The position numbers and the translations under genes are program-made. From Paraburkholderia flava (GTDB lineage: Bacteria; Pseudomonadota; Gammaproteobacteria; Burkholderiales; Burkholderiaceae): a stretch of 64,000 nucleotides of DNA. Shown here piece by piece: positions 37,396 through 46,328 of this stretch (positions are counted from its first letter, which is position 1; every line of letters starts with the position of its first letter). The stretch is taken from contig NZ_SMRO01000002.1 in NCBI RefSeq assembly GCF_004359985.1, positions 1,003,135-1,067,134 of the forward strand, read 5' to 3'. A model generated the notes under the pieces. It worked only from the letters and a program-made list of their open reading frames with translations, was not told the DNA's origin and ran no database searches.

Positions 37396-39017
37396 ACGCA
37401 CCAAACACAGCCCGTCCGCTGCTGGAAATCGATCGCTTCTCGGTGCGCTTCGGCGACACGTTAGCGGTGCGCGAACTGAGCTTGTCGATCGGCCGCGGCG
37501 AGCGCGTTGCGCTGGTCGGCGAATCGGGTTCGGGCAAGAGCGTTACCGCGCTGTCGATCCTGCGGCTCGTCGCGCAGGCGGAACTGAGCGGCCGCATGCT
37601 GCTCGACGGCGAGGACCTGTTGCAGAAAACCGAGCAACAGATGCGCGGCATTCGCGGCGCCGACGTCGCGATGGTGTTTCAGGAACCGATGACCGCGCTC
37701 AATCCGCTTTACACAGTCGGCAAGCAGATCGCGGAGAGTCTGCGGCTGCACGAAGGGCTGCGACCGAACGCGGCGCGCGAACGTGGAATCGAACTGCTGC
37801 GGCGTACCGGCATTCCGGAACCGGAGCGGCGCATCGACAGCTTGCCGCATCAACTATCGGGTGGTCAGCGGCAACGCGCGATGATCGCAATGGCGCTCGC
37901 GTGCCGGCCGCGTCTGCTGCTCGCCGACGAACCGACTACCGCACTCGACGTCACCGTGCGCCAGCAGATCGTCGATCTGCTGATCGGCCTGCAGGAGCAG
38001 GAAGCCGCCGACCGTGGGATGGCCGTGCTGCTGATTACGCACGATCTGAATCTCGTGCGACGTTTCGCGCAGCGGGTCGCGGTGATGGAGAAGGGCGTGC
38101 TGGTCGAAACCGGCACGACCGAGGCGTTGTTCTCGAACCCGCAGCATCCCTACACGCAGCGTTTGCTCGACAGCGAACCGCAGCGCGCAGTCGATCCGAT
38201 CGCCCCGGGCGCGCGGCGTCTGCTCGACGTGGAAAAGCTCACGGTCGATTACCGGATTCCGGCGCCGGGCTGGCGCTCGGCGTTCGGTCGCGCGACGTTC
38301 CGCGCGGTGCACGAAGTCGATCTCACGGTGCGGCGTGGGGAAACGCTCGGTATCGTCGGTGAATCGGGCTCAGGTAAATCGACGCTGGCCGCGACGATCC
38401 TCGGCCTGCAAGTGCCGGCTTCCGGCCAGATCCAGATCGACGGCATTCCGCTGCCCGCGTCCGGCACGAACCGCTCGCGTCGCGAACTGTATTCGCGGAT
38501 GCAGGTGGTGTTCCAGGACCCGTACGGTTCGCTGTCGCCGCGGATGACGGTCGAGCAGATCGTCGGCGAAGGGCTCGCGGTGCATCATCCGGATGTCGGA
38601 ACAGCGGAGCGGCGCACGCGCGTCGCGTCGCTGCTCGACGAAGTGGGGCTACCCGCCGAAGCGATGGCGCGTTATCCGCACGAATTCTCAGGTGGTCAGC
38701 GGCAGCGTATCGCGATTGCGCGCGCGCTCGCGGTCGAGCCGGAACTGCTCGTGCTCGACGAACCGACCAGCGCGCTCGACGTATCGATCCAGAAGCAGGT
38801 GCTGAATCTGCTGACGCGACTGCAGAAGAAGTATCACCTCAGCTATCTGTTCATCACGCACGATCTCGCGGTGATGCGTGCGATGGCGCATCGTGTGATC
38901 GTGATGAAGGCGGGGCGTGTCGTCGAAGCCGGCGATACGCTCGACGTGCTGCGTGCGCCGTCGCATCCTTATACGCAGTCGTTGCTGGCGTCGTCGATGA
39001 TAGGGGCGTCGGCTTAG
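37392..39017 (+). CDS. yejF: YejF-type double ATP-binding ABC protein
   Basis: 541 residues with two complete ABC ATPase domains. Walker A GESGSGKSVTALS and signature LSGGQRQRAMIA lie in the first half; GESGSGKSTLAATI and FSGGQRQRIAIA in the second; Walker B LLLADEPTTALD and LVLDEPTSALD. It powers peptide import by YejBE. The ATG overlaps the yejE stop by 4 bp (ATGA). Convergent with dmeF, with only 22 bp between stops. Confidence 0.96.
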   Translation: MNAPNTARPLLEIDRFSVRFGDTLAVRELSLSIGRGERVALVGESGSGKSVTALSILRLVAQAELSGRMLLDGEDLLQKTEQQMRGIRGADVAMVFQEPMTALNPLYTVGKQIAESLRLHEGLRPNAARERGIELLRRTGIPEPERRIDSLPHQLSGGQRQRAMIAMALACRPRLLLADEPTTALDVTVRQQIVDLLIGLQEQEAADRGMAVLLITHDLNLVRRFAQRVAVMEKGVLVETGTTEALFSNPQHPYTQRLLDSEPQRAVDPIAPGARRLLDVEKLTVDYRIPAPGWRSAFGRATFRAVHEVDLTVRRGETLGIVGESGSGKSTLAATILGLQVPASGQIQIDGIPLPASGTNRSRRELYSRMQVVFQDPYGSLSPRMTVEQIVGEGLAVHHPDVGTAERRTRVASLLDEVGLPAEAMARYPHEFSGGQRQRIAIARALAVEPELLVLDEPTSALDVSIQKQVLNLLTRLQKKYHLSYLFITHDLAVMRAMAHRVIVMKAGRVVEAGDTLDVLRAPSHPYTQSLLASSMIGASA

Positions 39018-39039
39018 CGATCGCCGGTTGCGGCTCGCG

Positions 39040-40068
39040 TTATGCGAGTGCTTCCGGCGGATTCACTTCGACCGTCACATGCGACAGCCCTTCGAATCGC
39101 TTCAGCATCGCGTGATAGAACCGCGTGTCGCGGCGCGGCTCATGCGTCGCGACGGAAACCACCGCACTCATATGTCCGGGGCCGACACGCCACACGTGCA
39201 GATCGAGCACCGTGTCGCCGGCGCGTTCGATCGCGTGCCGCATGTCTTCAGTCATCCGCTGATCGGGACTCATGTCGAGCAGGATCGCCCCCGTGTCGCG
39301 CATCAGACCGTATGACCAGTTCGCGATCACGACCGCGCCGATCATGCCCGCGAGCGGGTCCATCCACAGCCATCCGAACTGCCGCGCGAGGACGAGACCG
39401 ACGATCGCGAGCGCGGACACCGCAGCGTCGGCCATCACGTGGATATAAGCCGAACGTATGTTGTGATCGCGATGCGCGCCGTGAGCGTGATGCGAGTGAT
39501 GGCTGCCGCTGGCTGTCGGTTCGTCGTGCGAATGCGCGTGAGCGTCGTGGGTGTGCGAATGGTGGTGATCGTGGCTGTGTGAATGTCCGTGATGATCGCC
39601 GCGCAGCAGCCACACGCTCGCGAGATTGACGAGCAGGCCGACTACGGCGATGGGAATCGCTTCGTCGAACCGGATCGGCACCGGCGACAGAAACCGCGAC
39701 ACCGCTTCGTAACCGATCAGCACCGCGATCATCGCGAGCGCGATCGCACTCGTGAACCCCGCGAGATCGCCGAGCTTGCCGGTGCCGAACACGAAGCGAG
39801 AATCAGTCGCGTGCCGACGCGCATACGTGTAGGCGAGCGCCGCGATCAGCATTGCGCCTGCATGCGTCGACATATGCAATCCATCGGCGACGAGCGCGAG
39901 CGAACCGAACACACTGCCGCCGACGATTTCCGCCGTCATCATTGCCGCGCACAACGCAATGACCGCCCACGTTCTGCGTTCGTTCTGCTGATGCGCGGCA
40001 CCGAGGAATACGTGATCGTGCGCGGCGCGAAACGGACCGCTGCCGAACGGGTTTTTATCGTTGCTCAT
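39040..40068 (-). CDS. dmeF: CDF-family divalent metal efflux protein DmeF
   Basis: 342 residues. Cation diffusion facilitator with six helices. Metal-site residues are HxxxD-like in LVADGLHMSTHAG and VMADAAVSALA, with a long His-rich loop (about 170-215, HHGHSHSHDHHHSHTHD and following) between helices IV and V. DmeF proteins export Co2+/Ni2+ in exchange for protons. The RcnR-type repressor encoded 8 bp upstream supports Ni/Co. The ATG at 40068 follows AGGTAGGG; an in-frame extension into the repressor gene is excluded. Confidence 0.92.
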   Translation of the reverse strand: MSNDKNPFGSGPFRAAHDHVFLGAAHQQNERRTWAVIALCAAMMTAEIVGGSVFGSLALVADGLHMSTHAGAMLIAALAYTYARRHATDSRFVFGTGKLGDLAGFTSAIALAMIAVLIGYEAVSRFLSPVPIRFDEAIPIAVVGLLVNLASVWLLRGDHHGHSHSHDHHHSHTHDAHAHSHDEPTASGSHHSHHAHGAHRDHNIRSAYIHVMADAAVSALAIVGLVLARQFGWLWMDPLAGMIGAVVIANWSYGLMRDTGAILLDMSPDQRMTEDMRHAIERAGDTVLDLHVWRVGPGHMSAVVSVATHEPRRDTRFYHAMLKRFEGLSHVTVEVNPPEALA

Positions 40069-40076
40069 GTGCCGCC

Positions 40077-40352
40077 CTACCTGAAGTAACTGTGAACCAC
40101 GTCGATCAACTGTTCCGTCGCGCTTTCGGACGGATCGTCGTCGACCTCTGCATCGACGAGGTGATTCCTGATGTGATCCTCCAGCACGGTCGCGAGCAGA
40201 CCATTCATTGCGCCGCGACAACTGGTGATCCGCTGCAGCACTGTTGCGCATCCATGCTCGTCTTCGAGCGCGCGTTCGATGGCTTCGACTTGCCCCTTGA
40301 TGCGCCGGACGCGATTAAGCAGCTTCTGTTTGTCCTGAATCGTATGACCCAT
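40077..40352 (-). CDS. dmeR: RcnR/DmeR-type nickel/cobalt-sensing repressor
   Basis: 91 residues, all-helical CsoR/RcnR/FrmR family. The ligand fingerprint is His3, Cys35, His60, His64, exactly the HCHH set of the Ni/Co sensor RcnR; FrmR has a different residue at 64. Metal binding should release DNA and induce dmeF. GAGGAGC precedes the ATG. The two G-rich operators just upstream fit autoregulation of a dmeRF operon. Confidence 0.92.
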   Translation of the reverse strand: MGHTIQDKQKLLNRVRRIKGQVEAIERALEDEHGCATVLQRITSCRGAMNGLLATVLEDHIRNHLVDAEVDDDPSESATEQLIDVVHSYFR

Positions 40353-40364
40353 GCGGATGCTCCT

Positions 40365-40421
40365 CTATACCGGGGCGAGTATAGAATTTCGCGTGGCTTG
40401 TGTATAGGGGGTGGGGGTATA
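40365..40421 (-). promoter_or_regulatory. Two RcnR-type operators upstream of dmeRF
   Basis: CTATAC/GTATAG arms around a CGGGGCGA core (40365-40384), and TATA arms around GGGGGTGGGGG (40403-40421). RcnR/CsoR-like repressors recognise G/C tracts flanked by AT inverted repeats, as here. The nearer site abuts the dmeR ribosome site. Confidence 0.7.
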
Positions 40422-40495
40422 TGGAAAAGACTGGAAAAAACGATTGCACGCAGCCGCGTGCAGCGGCCGCATGCGATCTGATGCTTACGACAAGG

Positions 40496-40654
40496 TCATA
40501 TTTGCCCGAGTAGCAGCAGCACGATTACGACGATCAGTACGACGCCGAGAAGGCCGGTTGGCCGATAGCCCCAGCCGCGGCTATACGGCCAGCTTGGAAA
40601 GGCGCCGATCAGCAGCAGGATCAGCACGATCAGCAGAATGGTTCCGAGGGTCAT
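40496..40654 (-). CDS. DUF3309 small membrane protein
   Basis: 52 residues, MTLGTILLIVLILLLIGAF at the start, a central PSWPYSRGWGYRPTG turn, and a second hydrophobic helix LLGVVLIVVIVLLLLG ending in QI. This two-helix layout with the PxWPYSxxWGYxP centre is the DUF3309 family, common and uncharacterised in proteobacteria. GGAGACG precedes the ATG. Monocistronic. Confidence 0.87.
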   Translation of the reverse strand: MTLGTILLIVLILLLIGAFPSWPYSRGWGYRPTGLLGVVLIVVIVLLLLGQI

Positions 40655-41216
40655 GGTCGTCTCCGTTACGGCTCGTGGCCGGATAGTCGATCAGGAAAGG
40701 CGAGGAAGGGGCGCACGCGCAGCTGGTGAGAGCGCACGCATACGCAGGCAGCGGTGCGCGGGTGGTACATCGCGCAACCGCTGTCCTTGCTTTCGATTCA
40801 GCAAGCCGTGTGCCCAGTGGGAAGGTCAGCAAGCGGCAGCGCAAAGGATCACATGCAAGCCCACACAGAGCGCGAGCATGACGCACGCCATTGAGCGTGC
40901 TGAGCCCTTCGGCGGCGAAGCCCGCGGGAAGAATGACTGCCTTGTCACGAAGGCAAACGGCGCGAGGGCTGATCTCGTCTCGGACCACCAGGCAGAGTGA
41001 ACGTGGCGCCCACTTAGGCGAGTGCCACCGAGGCCGCACACGGAAAGGAGAAGCTTCGTGTCAGCGGCTTTCTTTTGCCTACTTTTCTTTGCCGCGGCAA
41101 AGAAAAGTAGGTGCCGCCCCGCACAGGGGCAACGCTTGCGCCGCGAGGCGCGAATTAGCACCACCACGCGAAAAAACAAAAAAAAGCACAAGCAAAAAAC
41201 CAGGCACAGTATGCGT
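40655..41216. other. Intergenic interval with a palindromic repeat
   Basis: No gene with a ribosome site or recognisable product. The only clear structures are the palindrome at 41078-41111 and the adjoining small hairpin. Confidence 0.5.
41078..41130. repeat. CTACTTTTCTTTG extragenic palindrome
   Basis: Perfect 34-bp palindrome (41078-41111; arms CCTACTTTTCTTTGCCG) followed by a GCCCC/GGGGC hairpin (41116-41130). I recall this sequence as a recurrent extragenic element in Burkholderia and Paraburkholderia genomes. It lies downstream of the QueA-like gene and may terminate it. Confidence 0.75.
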
Positions 41217-42305
41217 TCACACGCTACTCACCTCCGCACAGGTATCGCACACATGCGTCGCATGCGCCTCACGCTCAACCCACATCGAATCACCGAACTC
41301 ATGCGTCCGATACCCGCCAGCTTCGAGAGCAGCGGTAACCCGCATCAACGTCGCCGCCCCAGCGAACGCCCGCAACAACGCATAGTGGCTCGAGTCAGGC
41401 TCATGCGTCCCCGACACGATCACATCGACCGCCCGCAACCGTGTATGCGGACCGATACGCTGAGTCGCAAGGCCATCACCCGCATGCACGATGCCATCGA
41501 CCCGCGCCGAATGCTCGAGCGCCCGCACAACGGTAGTCCCGATCGCGACAACCCGCCCCCCGCGCGCATGCGTCGCCGAAACGAGCGCGGCCGTCGCGAC
41601 AGGAATCCTGTACGGCTCATCGAGCGGCAGACGGGCATCGAGCGCGGCATCGCCAGTGGACGAAAGACCAGCTGCATGCGTGAGCGTCGCAAACGGAATG
41701 CCGCGTGCACGCAATGACGCAACCGTCTGCCAGTCCAACATGAAACCTGCAGAAGGCGCTTCGAACGCAACCGGCTGCGCAGCAATTGAAGTCCACACGT
41801 CCCACAGCGCGAGTGGATCGCGCAGATGCGCGTACTGCACCGGCTTGCCGTGCTGCGCGAGCATGCGCCACACCTGCGCGGCGTCACCATCAAAATGCAG
41901 CTCGACGAAACGCGTGTGATCGAGGAAACGCGCGATGGTCGCGTGCTGATCGCCGAAGCGCAGTCGATCGCCTTCACGGAGAATCGGCGGTGCGGCACGC
42001 GCTTCAGTCGGCGTGTGGAAATCGCCTGCACCGAACACGATGGCACTGAAGCGCGTCATCGCGTGAGCAGCGAACGCCGCATGACCCGCGAGCCGAACTT
42101 CGATGACCGCGCCGCTGCGCACGTGAATACCAGAGAGACTCGCAGGCAGCGTGGCCGCGTCGTTGGCGATCACGCAGTCGCCGCGACGCAGCAGCCCGGC
42201 GAACGCGACGCGCGGACGCTGAGCGATACGACCATCGCGATCGACGACGAGCAGCCGTGCATCGTGCGGGCGCTGTATGGGCGAGGTAGCAGCACGCATG
42301 GTCAT
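41217..42305 (-). CDS. QueA-like S-adenosylmethionine:tRNA ribosyltransferase-isomerase family protein
   Basis: 362 residues. QueA family features include VIANDAATLPASL, the YAHLRDPLALWDVWTSIAAQPVAFEAPSAGF region, FATLTHAAGLSSTGD and GTTVVRALE. QueA proper transfers a ribosyl unit from SAM to preQ1-tRNA in queuosine synthesis. This copy is linked to an SDR gene rather than tgt and is probably a paralogue of unknown substrate. Its ATG overlaps the SDR stop by 4 bp. Confidence 0.8.
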   Translation of the reverse strand: MTMRAATSPIQRPHDARLLVVDRDGRIAQRPRVAFAGLLRRGDCVIANDAATLPASLSGIHVRSGAVIEVRLAGHAAFAAHAMTRFSAIVFGAGDFHTPTEARAAPPILREGDRLRFGDQHATIARFLDHTRFVELHFDGDAAQVWRMLAQHGKPVQYAHLRDPLALWDVWTSIAAQPVAFEAPSAGFMLDWQTVASLRARGIPFATLTHAAGLSSTGDAALDARLPLDEPYRIPVATAALVSATHARGGRVVAIGTTVVRALEHSARVDGIVHAGDGLATQRIGPHTRLRAVDVIVSGTHEPDSSHYALLRAFAGAATLMRVTAALEAGGYRTHEFGDSMWVEREAHATHVCDTCAEVSSV

Positions 42306-43051
42306 ACCTGGCTCCGTGCATCGACGGCTTCGCGTTCTGTCGACGCTCCACGCAATTCGTACAGCGCCGCACCCATCGCATCGGCGATCTCGCGAGCAGC
42401 AACAGCAGGCGGCTTCAGTTCAGCCGGGTCGCCATCGGGCACAGCAAGCGCATGCAACGGCGTGTCCATGTCGCCGGGATCGAGCGACAGCAGGCGCACA
42501 CGCTCGCCGGCGAGTTCGGCGTTCCAGATGCGCGTCATGTGGCGCAGCGCGGCCTTGCTCGCGCCATACGCGCCCCACAGCGGGTACGGCTCGATCGCGG
42601 CATCGCTCGACACGTTCAGCACGATCGCGCCGCCGTGCTCGCGTGCAGCCGAGGTCAGCGAGCCGAGCAGCGCTTTCGTGAGCCGGAACGGCCCGAGCAG
42701 GTTCGCCGCGAGCGCGGCTTCGAGGTCTTCGCATTCCGTGTCGGCGAGCCGCGCGAGCGGCACGGGTCCCAGCGACGACGCGTTATTGACGAGCACATCC
42801 AGCCCGCCGAGCACGCCGCCGATCTGCAGCGCGAGCGGATAGATGTCGTCCTTGTTCGCGACGTCGCCGACGAGTCCGACCGCGTTCGGACGGGCCGCCG
42901 CGATCGCTGCGACGCGCTCCGCCGTGCGGGCGACGAATGCGACCCGCGCGCCGCGCGTGAGCAGTTCGTCCATCAATGCGAGGCCGAGCCCCGAGGTGCC
43001 GCCGGTGACGGCGACGCGTGCGTTGGCGAAGGGTTCGATCGATCGGGTCAT
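42302..43051 (-). CDS. Short-chain dehydrogenase/reductase
   Basis: 249 residues, classical SDR. Cofactor motif TGGTSGLG (16-23), NNAS (89-92), catalytic Ser148/149 in NVSS, Tyr162 and Lys166 in YGASK. It reduces or oxidises a small molecule with NAD(P)(H). It is translationally coupled to the QueA-like gene, so it may act in the same nucleoside-related pathway; that is inference. Confidence 0.88.
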   Translation of the reverse strand: MTRSIEPFANARVAVTGGTSGLGLALMDELLTRGARVAFVARTAERVAAIAAARPNAVGLVGDVANKDDIYPLALQIGGVLGGLDVLVNNASSLGPVPLARLADTECEDLEAALAANLLGPFRLTKALLGSLTSAAREHGGAIVLNVSSDAAIEPYPLWGAYGASKAALRHMTRIWNAELAGERVRLLSLDPGDMDTPLHALAVPDGDPAELKPPAVAAREIADAMGAALYELRGASTEREAVDARSQV

Positions 43052-43178
43052 GGGGAGGTCCTTGTAAGAGAGCCGCGCACTGGTTACGTTAGGAGTGCAA
43101 GCTCGATGGCCCGATAATAGGAACGCACAGTCGCTGTCCCCAGCGCGTTGTCCAACCCCTTGTCAGATAGTCGATACG

Positions 43179-43796
43179 ATGGACGAAACCCTACCGCCGT
43201 CAGCGGACGAATCCGCCGACGAGCAGGCTCACGATGCCCTGCACGCCGCGCAGCACCTCGCGCGCAATCTCGTCGCGCTACGGCATGCGCGCGCGTTGAC
43301 GCAGGAGGGGCTCGCGAAGGCGTCGGGTCTACCGCGTTCGACGGTCGCGAATCTTGAGTCGGGCGACGGCAATCCGTCGCTGGCAGTGCTGATGAAAACG
43401 GCGGGCGCGCTCGGCGTGCCGCTCGACGAACTGCTCGCGTCGCCGCGCGCGAAGGTGCGTCGATGGTCGGCAGCCGAAGTCGCTGCGCAGAATCGCGGCA
43501 ACGGACTGACGATCCGGCCGCTCGTCCCCGAGCCGATGCCCGACGGCATTCTCGAAACGATGACCTTCAGTCCCGGCGGCTACATGCGCGGTACGCCGCA
43601 TCTGCCGGGCACGCGCGAATATTTCACGTGCCTGGAAGGCCGCGTTGCGATATTCGTCGCGGGCGAGCGGCACGGCCTCGAAGCCGGCGACGTGCTCGCG
43701 TTTCCGGGGCACGTACCGCACTCGTATCGCAACGAAGACGCTCAGCAGAGCGCGCTCGGCGTGTCGATCGTGATTCTCGCGAAGGCGGGAGTGTAG
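43179..43796 (+). CDS. XRE-family regulator with C-terminal cupin
   Basis: 205 residues. Helix-turn-helix near 27-85 (LVALRHARALTQEGLAKASGL, STVANLESGDGNPSL), cupin near 120-200 (TREYFTCLEGRVAIFVAGERHGLEAGDVLAFPGHVPHSY). Divergent from the SDR/QueA-like pair, which it may regulate. The start at 43179 lacks a strong ribosome site; the upstream frame has no support. Confidence 0.85.
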   Translation: MDETLPPSADESADEQAHDALHAAQHLARNLVALRHARALTQEGLAKASGLPRSTVANLESGDGNPSLAVLMKTAGALGVPLDELLASPRAKVRRWSAAEVAAQNRGNGLTIRPLVPEPMPDGILETMTFSPGGYMRGTPHLPGTREYFTCLEGRVAIFVAGERHGLEAGDVLAFPGHVPHSYRNEDAQQSALGVSIVILAKAGV

Positions 43797-43933
43797 GACG
43801 GGTGTCAGAAAAAGCGGCACAGCAAGACACGCGCCCGCGTGGCGGGCGGTTGGGTGATTCCTGAAGTCAAACGCGCGGACGCAGGAGCGGACGAACGCGC
43901 CGTCCGCTCCCGAGCGATTCGCGCCGGCGCCGG

Positions 43934-44107
43934 TCAGTGTCTACGCCGTATCCACGCGGGCATGTGATGGACCGCGAACCAGTGGTGCATCATGCCTTCG
44001 CCATCGTGTTCGCGGCGATATAGACGCGATTCGAACACCGACAACGCAACCAGCACCAGCAACCCGACAGCGAGCCCGATCAGCCCGGCGATTGTTTCAG
44101 CATCCAT
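43934..44107 (-). CDS. Small single-pass membrane protein
   Basis: 57 residues: MDAETIAGLIGLAVGLLVLVAL forms one membrane helix, then a basic/His-rich tail (YRREHDGEGMMHHWFAVHHMP, ending in RRRH). AAGGAGG is well placed before the ATG at 44107. I do not recognise the family. The His/Met-rich tail might bind metal, but that is only a composition argument. Confidence 0.7.
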   Translation of the reverse strand: MDAETIAGLIGLAVGLLVLVALSVFESRLYRREHDGEGMMHHWFAVHHMPAWIRRRH

Positions 44108-44266
44108 GGCAGCCTCCTTGCTTAATGCAGCCATCCCTTTATGGTAGGTCAGTTGCGGCAAAGGGGAAGGACGGTGCGTTGCCGTCGTGCTCCGCGCATT
44201 GCAGGTAGACTGCACGGCCGGACGGTGTGCGCCGTCGCACTTTTTCTGTTTTCTGTCGAAAAGCCT

Positions 44267-44455
44267 ATGAATCGTGTTGCATGGCGGTTTCCGCTAAAGT
44301 CGTCTTTCGTTTTGTCCTTTGTTCTGCTTCTTTCCGCTTGCGCCGACGGTTCGTCGACGCCTCATCGGGCGCCGCCGCAGGATCCGCCCGACTACCACGG
44401 CGTTCCGACCGACACGCGCCCGCCGTCGATGATCGTCGCGCCCGACGCGCAGTAA
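44267..44455 (+). CDS. Small putative lipoprotein
   Basis: 62 residues. Signal peptide with lipobox LLSAC (Cys25), then a short Pro/Asp-rich mature part (HRAPPQDPPDYHGVPTDTRP). The ribosome site is weak. Unknown function. Confidence 0.6.
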   Translation: MNRVAWRFPLKSSFVLSFVLLLSACADGSSTPHRAPPQDPPDYHGVPTDTRPPSMIVAPDAQ

Positions 44456-44504
44456 CGCTTGATGACGACGTGGTGGTGTGGATGATGTAGCTGCCGCAAA
44501 AGAC

Positions 44505-44534
44505 GAAGCCCCGGCGCGGGCACGCCGAGGCTTC
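44505..44534. terminator. Hairpin between convergent genes
   Basis: GAAGCC/GGCTTC outer and CGGCG/CGCCG inner stems with one mismatch. It lies between the small lipoprotein gene and the convergent MATE gene. No T run. Confidence 0.45.
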
Positions 44535-44673
44535 TGACCCGCACGCACTGTTCGCGCGGAGCGCGCGGGCTGAACGCATTCCAGCATGAATCGCCGCTTC
44601 GATCTGTATGCGCTTGTTTCAAGTGGTAACCGGGACGCGTTGTGCGAAGTGGGGTGCGTGGACGCACGGATCT

Positions 44674-46023
44674 TCACGCGATACTTCGCGCAACCCTCGG
44701 CAGCAGACGCCCCAGCGTAATACCGCGTGCCGCCATGAACACCAGCAACGCGGCCCACAGCCCATGGTTGCCGTACGCCGCGACGAACCCCCACGACGCG
44801 ACGAGAAACACCGCGAACGAGACGGCCATCGCATGCATCAATTCGCGCGTGCGCGTCGCGCCGATAAACACGCCGTCGAGCAGAAAACCCCACACCGAAA
44901 TCACCGGCGATAGCGCCGCCCACGGCAGATAGGTCTCGGCGGCTTGCCGGATCGACGCCTGATCGGTCAGCCGTTCGACGATCCATGCGCCGGCGCCCGC
45001 ATACACCAGCGAGAATCCGAGCGCGCCGCATCCTGCCCAGAGCATCGTCGACCGGACGGCCTGCCGGAAAGCGTTGCGATCGCGCGCGCCGATTGCCGCG
45101 CCGACGAGCGCCTCCGCAGCATGCGCGAAGCCGTCGAGTCCGTAAGCCATGAAGGTCTGGAAATTGAGCAGCAACGCGTTCGCGGCGAGGATCGCATCGC
45201 CGTGCTGCGCACCGAGATGCGCGAACCAGCCGAACGAACCAAGCAGACACAGCGTGCGCACGAAGATGTCGCGATTGATTACGACGAGCCGCTTCAATGC
45301 ATCGCGATCGAACAGATCGATGCGTCGCGGCGCGGGCCCGTCATGTGTCCGCAGATGCCGCAGCAGCGCCGCGCCGAGTACGAAACCGAGCACATCGGCG
45401 GTAGCGGTGGCGGCGCCGATGCCCGCGACGCCGCCGTCGAGTCCATACACGTAGAACAGCACCGCGATCACGTTCACGACGTTGATGAACACCTGGATGA
45501 CGAGCGCCGCGCGCACGCGTTGCGTGCCGAGCAGCCAGCCGAGCACGACGTAGTTCGCGAGCGCGAACGGCGCGGCCCAGATGCGCGCGTGAGAGTACGC
45601 GCGCGCGTGTCGTTGCACGTCCGCGCTGCCGCCGAGCGCGCGCAGCGTGTAGTCGATCAGCGGAGCCTGCGCGAGCAGCAGCACGGCGCCGATGGCGAAC
45701 GCGAGCAGCAGCGCGCGCACGACGTTCATCCGCAGCGCGTCCGGATCGTTCGCGCCGAACGACTGCGCGACGAGCCCGGTCGTGCCCATCCGCAGAAAGC
45801 CGAAACCCCAGAACACGAAGTTGAAGAACAGTCCGCCGAGCGCGACGCCGCCGAGATACGACGCGCTGTTCAGATGACCGGCGACTGCTGTGTCGACGGC
45901 GCCGAGAATCGGCTGCGTGAGATTGGCGATGACGATCGGAAACGCGAGCGTGAAAACCCGGCGATGCCAGTGAACAGGTGCGACCGAGTCGGAACCGGTC
46001 CGCGCAGAGTCGCTGTCGTTCAA
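44674..46023 (-). CDS. MATE-family efflux transporter, DinF-like
   Basis: 449 residues, twelve membrane helices. MATE hallmarks: FTLAFPIVIANLTQPILGAVDTAVAGHL, RMGTTGLVAQSFGANDPDAL, MAYGLDGFAHAAEALVGAAIGARD. It exports a cationic or organic compound by Na+ or H+ antiport; DinF-type members protect against oxidative and bile stress in other bacteria. The start is taken as TTG at 46023, overlapping the DUF2288 stop (TTGA) with AGGAA upstream; no ATG fits. Confidence 0.85.
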   Translation of the reverse strand: MNDSDSARTGSDSVAPVHWHRRVFTLAFPIVIANLTQPILGAVDTAVAGHLNSASYLGGVALGGLFFNFVFWGFGFLRMGTTGLVAQSFGANDPDALRMNVVRALLLAFAIGAVLLLAQAPLIDYTLRALGGSADVQRHARAYSHARIWAAPFALANYVVLGWLLGTQRVRAALVIQVFINVVNVIAVLFYVYGLDGGVAGIGAATATADVLGFVLGAALLRHLRTHDGPAPRRIDLFDRDALKRLVVINRDIFVRTLCLLGSFGWFAHLGAQHGDAILAANALLLNFQTFMAYGLDGFAHAAEALVGAAIGARDRNAFRQAVRSTMLWAGCGALGFSLVYAGAGAWIVERLTDQASIRQAAETYLPWAALSPVISVWGFLLDGVFIGATRTRELMHAMAVSFAVFLVASWGFVAAYGNHGLWAALLVFMAARGITLGRLLPRVARSIA

Positions 46024-46328
46024 GCGCGTTCCTGCACGCACACCCACGGCGACACGACGACCGCCCACAGGTTCGGGTCGCGTGCTGCATAGTCGGAGGC
46101 GGTGTTCTCCTGCATGCGTTCGACGAGTCCCGCCGATACCCATTGCGCGACCTGCGCGGTATCGTCGCTGGCAATCGCTTCGGCGACGCTCACGAGGTCG
46201 AGATCGCCCGCGACGCGCAGCAGCATCCCGCGGGCAAAGAACCGTTCGAGTTCAGGCCAGCCGATTTTGGCGGTTTCACCGAGCAGCTTGGCGTACAGCG
46301 GGCTATGGGACGAGTCGGACGAAGTCAT
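46020..46328 (-). CDS. DUF2288 family protein
   Basis: 102 residues, soluble. PLYAKLLGETAKIGWPELERFFARGMLL is the DUF2288 signature. Function unknown. The ATG at 46328 is chosen because family members start just before this motif. It is translationally coupled to the MATE gene by a 4-bp overlap. Confidence 0.82.
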   Translation of the reverse strand: MTSSDSSHSPLYAKLLGETAKIGWPELERFFARGMLLRVAGDLDLVSVAEAIASDDTAQVAQWVSAGLVERMQENTASDYAARDPNLWAVVVSPWVCVQERA

